DNA of 64,000 bases. Origin: Succinivibrio dextrinosolvens (GTDB taxonomy: Bacteria; Pseudomonadota; Gammaproteobacteria; Enterobacterales; Succinivibrionaceae). This document shows positions 25,774 through 34,734 of this stretch, piece after piece (position 1 is the stretch's first letter; every line of letters starts with the position of its first letter). The position numbers and the translations under genes are program-made. The notes beneath the pieces are model-generated. The model saw nothing but the letters and a program-made list of their open reading frames with translations, ran no database searches and was not told the origin of the DNA. Location of the stretch: the NCBI RefSeq assembly GCF_011065405.1, contig NZ_CP047056.1, forward strand, positions 3,308,747 through 3,372,746. The letters are read 5' to 3'.

Positions 25774-27000
25774 CTACAGCTCCATTGGATAGGACTGGAT
25801 TTTCCTGATTAAGGAAACATCTTCAGTCTTGTTCTCATCTGCTGTTGCCATGAGATTTTCCAGTTCTCTTATATACTGTTTTAGCTGAGACTGAATCTGT
25901 ACGGAACAGTATCTGTAGTACTTCTGCAGCTCACTGTCAGACAGGTTTTCCCGGTAATTGTTACCAGCAAAAAGGGCAACATAAAGTCTGTAACTCTCTG
26001 AGCAGTTGTTATCAGCTCTTATAAAGGCACGATTCTTAAGCTTAAGACTGTTCTGATAGTGAACTGAATCTGCCTCACTAAGCGTGCCAAGAAATGTCTG
26101 ATATGCTCCTTTTTCTTTATTCTGAGGAACAGAAGCTTCTTTTAATGCTGTAACAGCATCCCTTAGTGACAGATTGACTATATTTTCTCTTTGAGGTGTA
26201 AGTACAGTTGCAGGGGATAATATTCCAAAATCAGTCAGCTCATAGCTTTTAGGCAGCACATCATTGCCATCATAATAAAGAGCCTCAAGAGTATCCTCTC
26301 GAAGGGACAGCGGTCTGATAATCTCTATTGAGCGTGAGAGTGAATCGTATTCGAGAAGATATTTTTCTGCAGCGATGATATTTGAAAGAGAATCTATTCT
26401 GTCCTGATAGCTTCTTAGAACAAATCTAAGCAATGGGCCATTAACCTGACTTAAATATCTGAAAAGGTAAATCAGTAAATCTAGTCTCTTTGTATGTTCT
26501 GACTTTGAAATTTTATCCTGATAGCCATATTTTGCCGCACAGGCGGAGAGTCCATCAGAATAGAACGGAATTCCTCCTTCCAGTATCTCGTGAAGTTTTA
26601 GAACTCTGTTTACATCACATACGCAGTAGGCTTTTTTGAGAATGTCCGGTTTTCTGAAATTTCTTAGGCAGATCTGCTCTAAAACCTTAAGATTGCGTAT
26701 AGACCAGGTGATTACAGTGGTCTCCTGGTTGAAAATCTTCTCTGAAAGAATATCCAGAAACTGTTCTTCTGATAATCCATTTTTAATGGTAAAAGGATCG
26801 ATTCCCTGGGAAAACAGATAATTCGGACTTGGTAGTAGATTATCAAGGCCTCTGCTGGTAATAATCTCTCGCTCACCAGTGAGATTTAAATTCTCGTCGG
26901 CGAGCACGTAGGCTATTCCATATAAAGCTGCTTTAGAGGCTGGATTGTTGAGTGGAAGAGGAAGTACAAAGGCGTACTTTCTTTTAATAGCGGTCTGCAT
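25774..27000 (-). CDS. Exonuclease I (SbcB)-like protein with broken active site
   Basis: 408 residues matching the length and order of the ExoI exonuclease and SH3-like domains. Parallels are LLPSPNYLFSQGIDP (55-69), ICLRNFRKPD (110-119), DVNRVLKLHEI (129-139) and a C-terminal helical region with NLSDSELQKYYRYC. The first DEDDh motif of SbcB (HDYETFG) reads FVLPLPLNN here, so the Asp and Glu that bind the metal are gone. The later His169 and Asp174 may be retained (SEHTKRLD). It is unlikely to degrade DNA but may still bind single strands or SSB. Its start overlaps the stop of the DUF4250 gene as TAATG, so translation is coupled. Confidence 0.65.
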   Translation of the reverse strand: MQTAIKRKYAFVLPLPLNNPASKAALYGIAYVLADENLNLTGEREIITSRGLDNLLPSPNYLFSQGIDPFTIKNGLSEEQFLDILSEKIFNQETTVITWSIRNLKVLEQICLRNFRKPDILKKAYCVCDVNRVLKLHEILEGGIPFYSDGLSACAAKYGYQDKISKSEHTKRLDLLIYLFRYLSQVNGPLLRFVLRSYQDRIDSLSNIIAAEKYLLEYDSLSRSIEIIRPLSLREDTLEALYYDGNDVLPKSYELTDFGILSPATVLTPQRENIVNLSLRDAVTALKEASVPQNKEKGAYQTFLGTLSEADSVHYQNSLKLKNRAFIRADNNCSESYRLYVALFAGNNYRENLSDSELQKYYRYCSVQIQSQLKQYIRELENLMATADENKTEDVSLIRKIQSYPMEL

Positions 27001-27191
27001 TACTTAAACTGATTGATTTCTTTTACGTATTCAAAGCCTGCAGCTTTAAGCTTGTTTACAAGTTCCTCCTGACTGATGTCATGGACCTTGCAAAGTTCCT
27101 CTAAGGATGAATACTCGTCTCTTAGCTGCATATTTACTGCAGACAGAAGAATATAAGGATCCATTGAGGCGAATTTTTCTAAAGACATCAT
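27000..27191 (-). CDS. DUF4250 small protein
   Basis: 63-residue protein of the DUF4250 type. It has the characteristic MDPYILLSAVNMQLRDEYSS and LCKVHDISQEELVNKLKAAG segments, with an aromatic-rich end (FEYVKEINQFK). The function is unknown. It lies between purT (4 nt upstream) and the ExoI-like gene (1-nt overlap), so it is part of a three-gene operon. The start could be either of two adjacent ATG codons (27191 or 27188). Confidence 0.75.
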   Translation of the reverse strand: MMSLEKFASMDPYILLSAVNMQLRDEYSSLEELCKVHDISQEELVNKLKAAGFEYVKEINQFK

Positions 27192-27194
27192 TTT

Positions 27195-28400
27195 TTACTG
27201 TCCCTCGAAATCCTGAATTTCATAGTTCATCTGAGAACGCATCTTCTTGACATTCTCAACTGCTTCCTCTGTGGTAAAGCCACGGCATAGACAGACGGCC
27301 ATACGGCGTTCACCGTCAATATCAGGTTTACCGAAGATTCTTAGCTGTGAGCCAGGGGATACCTTTAATACCTCATCCAGATTCTTGTAGGTGATTTTGT
27401 TGCCTTTACCCTTCAGACATACTGCTGCTGAAGCTGATGGTCCGAAGAAGGTGATCTTACCGATAGGAAGACCTAAAAGAGCTCTTACATGCAGAGCAAA
27501 TTCTGACATGTCCTGAGATACCATGGTTACCATACCGGTATCGTGAGGTCTTGGAGACAGTTCTGAGAAGATTACCTGATTTCCGCAGATGAAGAGCTCA
27601 ACACCGAAGATACCATAACCGCCTAAGGCCGATACAACAGTTGAAGCAATGCGCTTGGCTTCAATCAGAATATCCTCAGAAAGCTGTGCCGGCTGCCATG
27701 ATTCCTGGTAATCGCCATGAACCTGATGATGTCCGATGGCTTCGCAGAAATGAATTCCGTCTGAGGCACTTACAGTTAACAGGGTAATCTCGCTGTCAAA
27801 CTGAACAAAGCCTTCAACAATAACTCTTTCCATCCCTCCACGACCGTTTTTGCAGGCTTCATCAAAGGCCTTTTCAATATCACCTTCTGATTTGAGTACA
27901 CTCTGGCCTTTGCCTGAGGAACTCATGATTGGCTTCATGATACAAGGGAAGCCGATTCGTCCGATCTGCTCTTTAATCTCACTTACGGATGAGGCAAAGA
28001 AATATGGTGAGGTTGGAAGACCTAATTCCTCAGCTGCCAATGTTCTGATGGCTTCTCTGTTCATGGTAATGTTGGCTGCATTGGCGCTTGGTACAACATT
28101 AAAACCTTCAGCTTCAAGCTTAATTAGAGTTTCTGTGGAAATCGCCTCAATCTCAGGGATGATGTAATCTGGTTTGAGTCTTGTAATCAGTTCATATAAT
28201 TCGTCAGGATCTTTCATATTGATGACAGCTTTCTTCTGTGCTACCTGCATTGCAGGTGCATTGTCGTATCTATCACAGGCTGTGACTTCAATTCCGTAAC
28301 GAATTAACTCAATTGCAACTTCTTTTCCAAGCTCTCCTGATCCTAACAGCAGGGCACTGGTGGTTTTATCTTGATAATCAATTGTAACTGATGTAGACAT
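27195..28400 (-). CDS. purT: Formate-dependent GAR transformylase PurT
   Basis: ATP-grasp enzyme of purine synthesis that makes formyl-glycinamide ribonucleotide from formate, GAR and ATP; 401 residues, near the family length of 392. The N-terminal Rossmann-like region has LLGSGELGKEVAIELIRYG. The ATP-grasp core includes FPCIMKPIMSSSGKGQS and FGVELFICGNQVIFSELSPRPHDTGMVT. All look intact. It is first in an operon with the DUF4250 and ExoI-like genes. A candidate promoter with an 8-bp inverted repeat lies upstream at 28429-28463; it is not the E. coli PurR box. Confidence 0.95.
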   Translation of the reverse strand: MSTSVTIDYQDKTTSALLLGSGELGKEVAIELIRYGIEVTACDRYDNAPAMQVAQKKAVINMKDPDELYELITRLKPDYIIPEIEAISTETLIKLEAEGFNVVPSANAANITMNREAIRTLAAEELGLPTSPYFFASSVSEIKEQIGRIGFPCIMKPIMSSSGKGQSVLKSEGDIEKAFDEACKNGRGGMERVIVEGFVQFDSEITLLTVSASDGIHFCEAIGHHQVHGDYQESWQPAQLSEDILIEAKRIASTVVSALGGYGIFGVELFICGNQVIFSELSPRPHDTGMVTMVSQDMSEFALHVRALLGLPIGKITFFGPSASAAVCLKGKGNKITYKNLDEVLKVSPGSQLRIFGKPDIDGERRMAVCLCRGFTTEEAVENVKKMRSQMNYEIQDFEGQ

Positions 28401-28428
28401 TTCTCTCTCCAGAAAACAAACTGCGGAT

Positions 28429-28463
28429 ATTATAACCCAACCACGATATCAATACATTGATAT
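28429..28463 (-). promoter_or_regulatory. purT promoter region with inverted repeat
   Basis: A perfect minus-strand TATAAT lies at 28429-28434. Upstream of it, 28446-28463 is a perfect inverted repeat, ATATCAAT / ATTGATAT with a 2-nt centre. It overlaps the position of the -35 element, which is otherwise poor, so it could be an operator or activator site. Confidence 0.5.
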
Positions 28464-28542
28464 GGCAAGTTTTTTGTTTTTTGCACTCAAAACTTTCTTT
28501 TTTGAAAAGAATCAGTTTTCCGTGGTTGTTTTCTCTGTAGAA

Positions 28543-29058
28543 CTATTTGTTTTCCAATATATTTGACAGCAAAGCTTTTTTCTCTTTGCTGAGTTTAATG
28601 AGCTTATCCTCAGCAAGACTTAAGATTAGAGCTTTGCAGCCTTTGAGGATCTGATTAAAAGACTCCTTGAACTCTCCTGTGTACCATGGATCGTCTATGT
28701 TGCCTGGAGTGTCTGTAAAATCCAGCAGTTTGTAAACCTTGCTCTTGTCCATGTCCGGAAACAGGTAGTAAAGATTTCTCAGGTTGAAATCTTCCATAGC
28801 GATGATGTAATCGTTTGTTTCAAGATCATCTTGTGTGATCTGGCGGGCTGTTTTCTCTGAGCAGTCGATGTGATAGGAGTTTAAAAGTTTCTTTACCGGC
28901 GGATATACTCCATTACCGATTTCCTCCTGAGAGGTGGCTGCAGAGCAGATTCTGAATTCATCAGAAAGCCCTATGTCATCTACAAGTTTTTTCATAACAA
29001 ATTCTGCCATAGGTGAACGACATATATTACCGTGACAGATAAATTCTATTTTGATCAT
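28543..29058 (-). CDS. Low-molecular-weight protein tyrosine phosphatase
   Basis: 171 residues, cytoplasmic. The phosphatase loop CHGNICRSPMAE near residue 9 has the CX5R(S) signature, and the acid loop reads DDPWYTG near 120. All catalytic residues are present. Such enzymes remove phosphate from tyrosines, often on BY-kinases that control exopolysaccharide, but no kinase gene is adjacent. It has about 15 extra C-terminal residues rich in Lys and Leu. Immediately upstream lies the 3' remnant of the disrupted DUF4143 ATPase gene. Confidence 0.9.
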   Translation of the reverse strand: MIKIEFICHGNICRSPMAEFVMKKLVDDIGLSDEFRICSAATSQEEIGNGVYPPVKKLLNSYHIDCSEKTARQITQDDLETNDYIIAMEDFNLRNLYYLFPDMDKSKVYKLLDFTDTPGNIDDPWYTGEFKESFNQILKGCKALILSLAEDKLIKLSKEKKALLSNILENK

Positions 29059-29256
29059 TTTGATTTCCAGTGATGAAATTACATTTTTTGCTCAATATAA
29101 CACTATTTCAGAGAAACTGAATCAGGTAAACAGGAAGTAATTCCACATTGCCATCTTTCTGAACATCTTTTGTATAAGCAAGAATCTTCCTGGATATTCT
29201 TGAGGAGAATTTTTCTGAAAATTTATCGATAGATGAGTGATTTTTATCAAGTAATA

Positions 29257-29300
29257 GGCACGCTAAAACCACGCAGTTTACTGCGGGGATAAAGCGTGCC
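29257..29300. repeat. Left-end hairpin of the IS605-type element
   Basis: The outer 8-bp perfect stem GGCACGCT / AGCGTGCC encloses an inner stem, CCACGCAG / CTGCGGGG (one mismatch). It starts 9 nt inside the left boundary at 29248. Confidence 0.8.
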
Positions 29301-29799
29301 GATTAGAAAATGGATATTTTCTAATCAGGTGTGTTCTGTTGTTCTATATATTGTCTAATAATAGAAACTGAGGCTCCTCCACAACTGCATGCAAAATAGG
29401 ATGGTGACCAAAGAGCTTTCCCCCAAAGATTTTTTTGTATAGAGGGATAATTCTTTTTTCTGATAATTAGACTCGAATAGCCTTTGAGAGCTTGAACTAG
29501 TTTTGAGATTGCAACTTTTGGAGGATAACTGACTGGCAGATGAACATGATCAGCCTCTCCATCAAATTCTAATAGTTTTGATTCAAATCTGACACATACT
29601 AGAGAAAAGATATTTCTGAGTTCTCCTAAGATAGCTGCTGTTAATACTTTACGTCTCATACACGGGATCTTAAATACTATACGGGTAATTAGCTGATTAA
29701 TTTAGAAAAGATATCGATCTAAAAAGATGAGGCTTCAAAGAAGCGGTTGTTCATTTTATTATTAAATAGCAATCAACAAAAACAAAATGGAGCAACCGC

Positions 29800-31164
29800 A
29801 TGACCTCATTGTATCCTAGATCAGATCTTTCTTCAAATTCTCTAAGCTCATTACTACAGTCTGTATTATCAGATCTCGAAATTAATAATCTGGCGCATGA
29901 CACCAAACTTGTTGTCAGAAGCCGCCTGTTTGACCCTGCTGTATTTATTTACACGGTCATTGGAATTTTAAACAGAGACAAGGAATTTACTCTCAGGAAT
30001 ATTCACTACGAATACACCTGCAACATGCTTAAGAAAGGTAAAGAGTCTCTATCCTGGGAGCCTTTTTACGATTTTCTTGATAAAAAGCAAATGCCAGTGT
30101 TCCTTAAGTCTCTTTGTGACAGACTCAATGAAATCAGTATTAATGAAGTTCTGTCAGATACAAAAGAGCTTGTTGATGCGTTAAGGTTAAAAATGCCTAA
30201 CCTTACTGATCTCCTGATTCAGGACGGCAGTGAAATTGCGTGCAACTGCAGAGAGTACAAAGGCAAATTTGAAGATGCCAATGAAGCCAAACTGCATCGC
30301 ACCCTGTCATTAAGTTCATTTACAGAGCTGAGTTCTTCTATAACCTCAGGAGTTGCCTCTGAGAGAAAAGAAATCAGCATGTATAAACTTGAAAACAGAC
30401 TACTGCTGGCCGATGCCGGATATCCATCAAAAAAGCTGTTTCCTAAGATAGCCCTTGCAAAGGGATACTATCTGATTAAACTTAAATCTGGTTCTGCTCT
30501 GGAAGTTGTCAGTTACAATCAGTACAACACCGATGGAACAGTTACCGAATTTAAAAATGTTAAAACAAGGTTTAATACCTACTACAAAATCAAAGATGAA
30601 TTCTTTAACAAAAAATGCACCTTTGATTTTGAAGTATTAACTGCTGAAGGCTCAATACAGAGAATTGTTGCCGTATACAATGAAGCTTTGGATAAACATG
30701 TATACTTCGCAACAAATATCCCGAAGGATACTCTTGATGCCATTCAGATAGGAGAACTGTACCGAGCCAGATGGCAGGTCGAAATCTCCTTCAGAATACT
30801 TAAGGGATTCTGCTCACTCAAAAAGTGTAATACCCGTAAATCAGGTATTGTGCAGTCCCTTATTTACCTGAGCCAGATTGTTTATCTGCTCAAGCTGATT
30901 ATTGGACAGCAGCTGCAAAAAGTTGCTGATACAACCTTTTCACCAAAGAAACTGGTGAATCGTATAAAGTGCCACTTCATGGACATAATAGAGCTGGCAC
31001 TTGATAGCGCAGAACGCTTGAAATCATACATTGAACGACATCTTGAACTGTTCAAAACGTATACCAAAAGCGCTCCTAGTTTTACTAACCGCATGAGAGG
31101 TAAAAGCATTAGACATATAATTGAGGTTGTATCTAAAACTCCAAGGATGCCTGTAAATGCTTAA
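29800..31164 (+). CDS. IS4-family DDE transposase
   Basis: 454 residues. RNase H-like DDE transposase: first Asp in LLIQDGSEIAC (near 140), second in LLLADAGYPSKK (near 205). The IS4 signature Y-(2)-R-(3)-E-(6)-K appears as YRARWQVEISFRILKGF, supplying the last Glu. A stretch near 165-195 seems shorter than in some family members, but the catalytic triad is there. The left element end is probably 29657, just after the 9-bp repeat. I could not find a convincing right terminal repeat close behind the gene, so the element may have been disrupted by the IS110 insertions. Confidence 0.88.
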   Translation: MTSLYPRSDLSSNSLSSLLQSVLSDLEINNLAHDTKLVVRSRLFDPAVFIYTVIGILNRDKEFTLRNIHYEYTCNMLKKGKESLSWEPFYDFLDKKQMPVFLKSLCDRLNEISINEVLSDTKELVDALRLKMPNLTDLLIQDGSEIACNCREYKGKFEDANEAKLHRTLSLSSFTELSSSITSGVASERKEISMYKLENRLLLADAGYPSKKLFPKIALAKGYYLIKLKSGSALEVVSYNQYNTDGTVTEFKNVKTRFNTYYKIKDEFFNKKCTFDFEVLTAEGSIQRIVAVYNEALDKHVYFATNIPKDTLDAIQIGELYRARWQVEISFRILKGFCSLKKCNTRKSGIVQSLIYLSQIVYLLKLIIGQQLQKVADTTFSPKKLVNRIKCHFMDIIELALDSAERLKSYIERHLELFKTYTKSAPSFTNRMRGKSIRHIIEVVSKTPRMPVNA

Positions 31165-31710
31165 GCAACCTATATAGAGAATTGGCGCAGGTCAAGAGAT
31201 TTTCTCAGTGTTCGCAGAACTTTTGACGAACTTCAAAATTTCGTTATCCTTTAATCTTTTCTCAGGCCTTTTCCTGACAGGCTTAACTCCTATCTTTACT
31301 GTATGAGATTTTATCATTGTTTTGATGTTTTTTCAGACAATAATAAAACTATCTGCAACGGCAGACATGTATTGGATCAATTGATTAAAACATGGTGTTA
31401 AGTTATTGCTATAGCGTTTATCCCTGTTGTTCTGATTCTGACTGTCACTGCCGATCCTTTTACGCGATTTCTATATAATGTGTTTTTGCAATATTTTGGT
31501 AAAGACCATTTTTATTGCCACGAGCTTGTGCCTTTCAGCCATTTAGCCATACTTACGATTTCAATTTAAAAACAGAGAAGTTTGTTAAAAAACAAATCAG
31601 GCTCTGATTGTCTGCGTTTAACTAAGTTATGGCTTTCTCCTAGGAGCGATCTTGTCGGTGATGATCAAAATGATTTAAATATTGTTGTACGGTTAAATAA
31701 ATTCTTTCTG
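31165..31710. other. Non-coding stretch with a decayed reading frame
   Basis: No intact gene. At 31303-31569 (plus) one frame of 89 codons, MRFYHCFDVFSDNN to FSHLAILTISI, is broken by a single TAA at 31399-31401. The second half is hydrophobic (IAIAFIPVVLILTVTADPF). I do not recognise it; it may be the remnant of a small membrane protein gene or chance. The 3' parts of the flanking IS4 and IS110 elements must also lie here. Confidence 0.35.
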
Positions 31711-33135
31711 TTAGTCCAAAGCTGCCTCATAAACTGAGCAGTCTTCGTTATATCCTGTGCCACTCTTTATCTCTGCAATAAGCTGGTTCTGCCAGGGGGT
31801 ACTTTCATTTACCGAGAGTTTTATACTGTTCAAGAGTGATTGCAGCTGTTCCCCAGCAGTGTCTTTTAAAATCTCATAAAGAACAGGATCAACAAGCGCT
31901 GAGCGAATACTGTTTTCAAGTTTCTTTAACTTCGATCTGAATTTACTGATTTTGTTTCGTGCGATCTTTTTATCTGATGTTGAAAGATCAAACTCTGACG
32001 AGGTATTGCATTGTGCAGGATCATTTTTCTGTTCTTGAGCTGGTTCAGATTTAAGAGGAGCATCAGTTGCCATCTTAAAGATTTGTCTGGCTATATCCTT
32101 GGCATATGCAATCTTAAGACGCTTGTCCTTTAAGTCTAGTTTCTTGTCATCAAGCTTTTTGTTGGTAATTAGTTTGTTATGCGCCACCACAAGAGAGTTA
32201 CCGCCTTCATAGAAAAGCGCCTTTAAAATCTTATTTCCCTCTGGGGAGTGTTTACCAACCTTGTTCTTGCCACCTGTGCCGTGATGTACAGGTACTAACT
32301 GCATAAACGAGATGAAGCTGTTGGCATTTCTGAATCTGTCAAAGTTATCCTGAGTATAAACACTTACCGCCACAGCTAGCGGAACACCTACGCCACGTAC
32401 CGACAGATATTTCTCACAGCTCTGGTGGGTGCTGGCATAATTTTCAAAGAATTCATTCTCAATTCCTGCAAGGCTTATGGCATACATCTCAAGCATTGCA
32501 CATTGCCGTTCCAGATAACCGCAAAGTCCGCTCACCTTGTTTTTACAATGCTCATATTCACTGATAAAGTCTCTGATGTGTCTTATGGTCTGAGATGGTG
32601 TCATCTCATAGCTGTAACCTTTAAGTGCATCCTGCTCTCTGAGGAATGCTATTAGATTTCTGTTTGTGGCTGTGATATTGCTTTTAATATCTGAATAGCT
32701 TTTAACCAGAAACATCTCCTGCCGGTTCACCTCATCTCTGATTATGCAGTGCTTAAAGGTAGCTGAGTTCGGATATGTTTTATAAATCAGCAGCGCATTT
32801 CTGACACCACGGGCATCTCCCTTATCATCCTTGTTCTTGCTGCAGTTATGATTTCGACAGGATTTTGCAGGAAAGATATATACCTCAGCCCCAAGTCTTT
32901 GTATAAGAGTTGCCCAGTAGTTTGAACCGCCACAGGCTTCCATGGCAAAAACATAGTTCTGATTAGCATGTTCAGTGATGAACTTAAAGAAATTTTTAGG
33001 ACTAAGCTTGAAATCGTGTTCAATTCCATCTAAGTCTGCAAGACTTAGCTGAATTTCTTTTGACGCCAGGTCAAAACCTACTAAAACCTTATTAATTTCA
33101 TTTGCAAAGGTTGTAAGATTATTGGTAGTATTCAT
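31711..33135 (-). CDS. IS110-family transposase (first copy)
   Basis: 474 residues. The N-terminal DEDD RuvC-like domain has Asp in LVGFDLASKEIQ, Glu in YVFAMEACGG and Asp in NKDDKGDARG. The C-terminal transposase_20 region includes LSVRGVGVPLAVAVSVY and GTGGKNKVGKHSPEGNKIL. A long C-terminal extension of about 110 residues goes beyond most members. The ATG at 33133-33135 has GGGAGA 8 nt upstream. IS110 recombinases use a bridge RNA encoded in the element's non-coding end, normally upstream of the gene, here 33136 onward. It differs strongly from the neighbouring IS110 protein at 33622, so these are two different elements. Confidence 0.9.
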   Translation of the reverse strand: MNTTNNLTTFANEINKVLVGFDLASKEIQLSLADLDGIEHDFKLSPKNFFKFITEHANQNYVFAMEACGGSNYWATLIQRLGAEVYIFPAKSCRNHNCSKNKDDKGDARGVRNALLIYKTYPNSATFKHCIIRDEVNRQEMFLVKSYSDIKSNITATNRNLIAFLREQDALKGYSYEMTPSQTIRHIRDFISEYEHCKNKVSGLCGYLERQCAMLEMYAISLAGIENEFFENYASTHQSCEKYLSVRGVGVPLAVAVSVYTQDNFDRFRNANSFISFMQLVPVHHGTGGKNKVGKHSPEGNKILKALFYEGGNSLVVAHNKLITNKKLDDKKLDLKDKRLKIAYAKDIARQIFKMATDAPLKSEPAQEQKNDPAQCNTSSEFDLSTSDKKIARNKISKFRSKLKKLENSIRSALVDPVLYEILKDTAGEQLQSLLNSIKLSVNESTPWQNQLIAEIKSGTGYNEDCSVYEAALD

Positions 33136-33621
33136 TTGCGATTTCTCCCTTAAGTTGTTTTTTTTCGCAATATAAATTTTACCTAAGAGAGAATTGCAAA
33201 AGGCGGAGCTCTGTCAAAGAGTTTCCGCCTTAAATTTTTCCATTCAAATGTGACCAGAACTATATACGCAGTTAATCTCCTAAGGATTACATCTTTATAG
33301 AAATCTGAAATGAATTCCCAACTGCAGTTTTAAACCGGAAATAGGGGCCAATTCATGTAATGCGATTCAATGTTATCAGTTGCTTAAAAGACCTCACTAT
33401 CTCCGATTTAAAACCACAGTCAGTGAACCTGAGGTTCAGCTCAGACTGCATTTGGAAGACTATTGATGGACAAATCACAGCGCAAGTTAAAAAAGCTATC
33501 CGGTCGACCTATACAATAGCCTTCAGAATGCAATCTGAACAAAATTCATGGTGCATCAAGTCCACGGACGCAGGAAGCTTTAGCACATTCACTTATGATG
33601 GTTATTAAACAGTACCGAGTA
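33136..33621. other. Non-coding stretch between two IS110 elements; possible bridge RNA region
   Basis: 486 bp with no convincing gene. It holds the upstream end of the first IS110 element (where a bridge RNA is expected on the minus strand, roughly 33136-33330), a hairpin at 33201-33230 and the downstream end of the second IS110 element. An 82-codon open frame at 33360-33608 matches nothing I know and is probably not a gene. Confidence 0.4.
33201..33230. repeat. Hairpin related to the left end at 1322-1364
   Basis: The stem AGGCGGA / TCCGCCT continues inward with GCTCT / AGAGT. The sequence GGCGGAGCTCTG then TCAA matches 1351-1366 with one difference. It may be part of the IS110 non-coding RNA region or a leftover IS200/IS605 end into which the IS110 inserted. 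Confidence 0.5.
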
Positions 33622-34734
33622 TTACCTCAGTTTTTTTATCAGATTACATCGTGTTTCATCAAAGGTCTCTCCGTTCTTTGCTACCGCATAAGCGATTCTG
33701 GCAAGGCGATTCATAATGGCACAGATAATGACTTTCTTTCTCTTGGTCTTAAGCCTATCCTTTACCCATGACGATTCTGTACCGTTTTTCATGGCATTGG
33801 ATAGATAGACCATAGCACCCATATAAAGGCTCTTCTTAAGTGAGCGAATACCTGATTTACGAATCCCCATAACGGTAATTTTTCCGCCACTACCGGTAAT
33901 AATCGGGGTCACTCCCACATAGGCTGAGAATGCTCTGGCACTGTGAAATCTCTCAGGATCACCTAAAGCTGTATTCAATGCTACTGCTGTTTGTATTCCT
34001 ACACCTGGAATAGTCGCAAGATTAAGACAGGTTTTATTCGAGCTTCCATACTTTTGTATGTACTTATTGATTGTATCAATCTGCTCCTTAAGGTTATCGA
34101 GGATATTGAATACAGCGTTTTTGATGACAGAGAAATGTGCTGATGCCATAGGATCATGCTCAAAGCTCTCCTGCGCATCAGTAAATCCCAGACTGATCTT
34201 TGCAGATGTTTCAACACCAGCACCTCCTGCCACAATACCGTGCTCATAAAGAATACCGTGTGCTGCATTGATACACTGGGTATGCTGTTTTATGAGCTGG
34301 TCTCGTATTGTAAAAAGGTTCATGAGTAACTGATTTTCAAGACTCTTAGCTGGGATACTTTCAACCGAGGACAGCATTGCCTTGAATATTCCTGTAGCAT
34401 CAATCTTATCGTTCTTATCAAGTTTTAAGAACGCTTTGACCTTTGATGCCGGAATTATTCTGCACTGATGACCTTTGCTTTCAAAATATCTGCTAAGGTA
34501 GTTGCAAGAACCACAGGCTTCTATTCCGAAAAGCATAGGCCCTGTTGCCTTGTCAACGAATTCAAAGAATTTGCTGCGGGTAAGCTGAAAGTTTTTGAGC
34601 AGCTTCTTATCGCTGTCAAAGTAACAGACCTGCATAACTCTGCTTGCCACATCAACAGCGACAGGATTTACTCCAAGCGTGTCACGATGGTAAGCAATGG
34701 TTGCAAGTTCATAATCACTAAGCTTAGGTTTCAT
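33622..34734 (-). CDS. IS110-family transposase (second copy)
   Basis: About 370 residues. The DEDD domain has Asp in VAVDVASRVMQV, Glu in LFGIEACGSCNY and Asp in KLDKNDKIDATG. The C-terminal half contains LATIPGVGIQTAVALNT, FSAYVGVTPIITGSGGK and a basic region near the end. The start ATG at 34734 with GGAG upstream is preferred; an in-frame TTG at 34782 would add 16 residues. The short upstream gap to the right 9-bp repeat (34735-34884) would hold any bridge RNA of this element. Confidence 0.88.
   Translation of the reverse strand: MKPKLSDYELATIAYHRDTLGVNPVAVDVASRVMQVCYFDSDKKLLKNFQLTRSKFFEFVDKATGPMLFGIEACGSCNYLSRYFESKGHQCRIIPASKVKAFLKLDKNDKIDATGIFKAMLSSVESIPAKSLENQLLMNLFTIRDQLIKQHTQCINAAHGILYEHGIVAGGAGVETSAKISLGFTDAQESFEHDPMASAHFSVIKNAVFNILDNLKEQIDTINKYIQKYGSSNKTCLNLATIPGVGIQTAVALNTALGDPERFHSARAFSAYVGVTPIITGSGGKITVMGIRKSGIRSLKKSLYMGAMVYLSNAMKNGTESSWVKDRLKTKRKKVIICAIMNRLARIAYAVAKNGETFDETRCNLIKKLR

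Noticed and set aside
28429-28463. PurR box at purT
   Set aside because: The inverted repeat ATATCAAT/ATTGATAT does not resemble ACGCAAACGTTTGCGT.
29321-29659. Treating the 112-codon frame as a complete small TnpA gene
   Set aside because: It lacks the N-terminal strand; the missing 29 residues are at 34885-34971, so it is the 3' part of a split gene.
33360-33608. 82-codon open frame between the two IS110 genes
   Set aside because: No recognisable motif, no ribosome binding site, lies where non-coding IS110 ends are expected.
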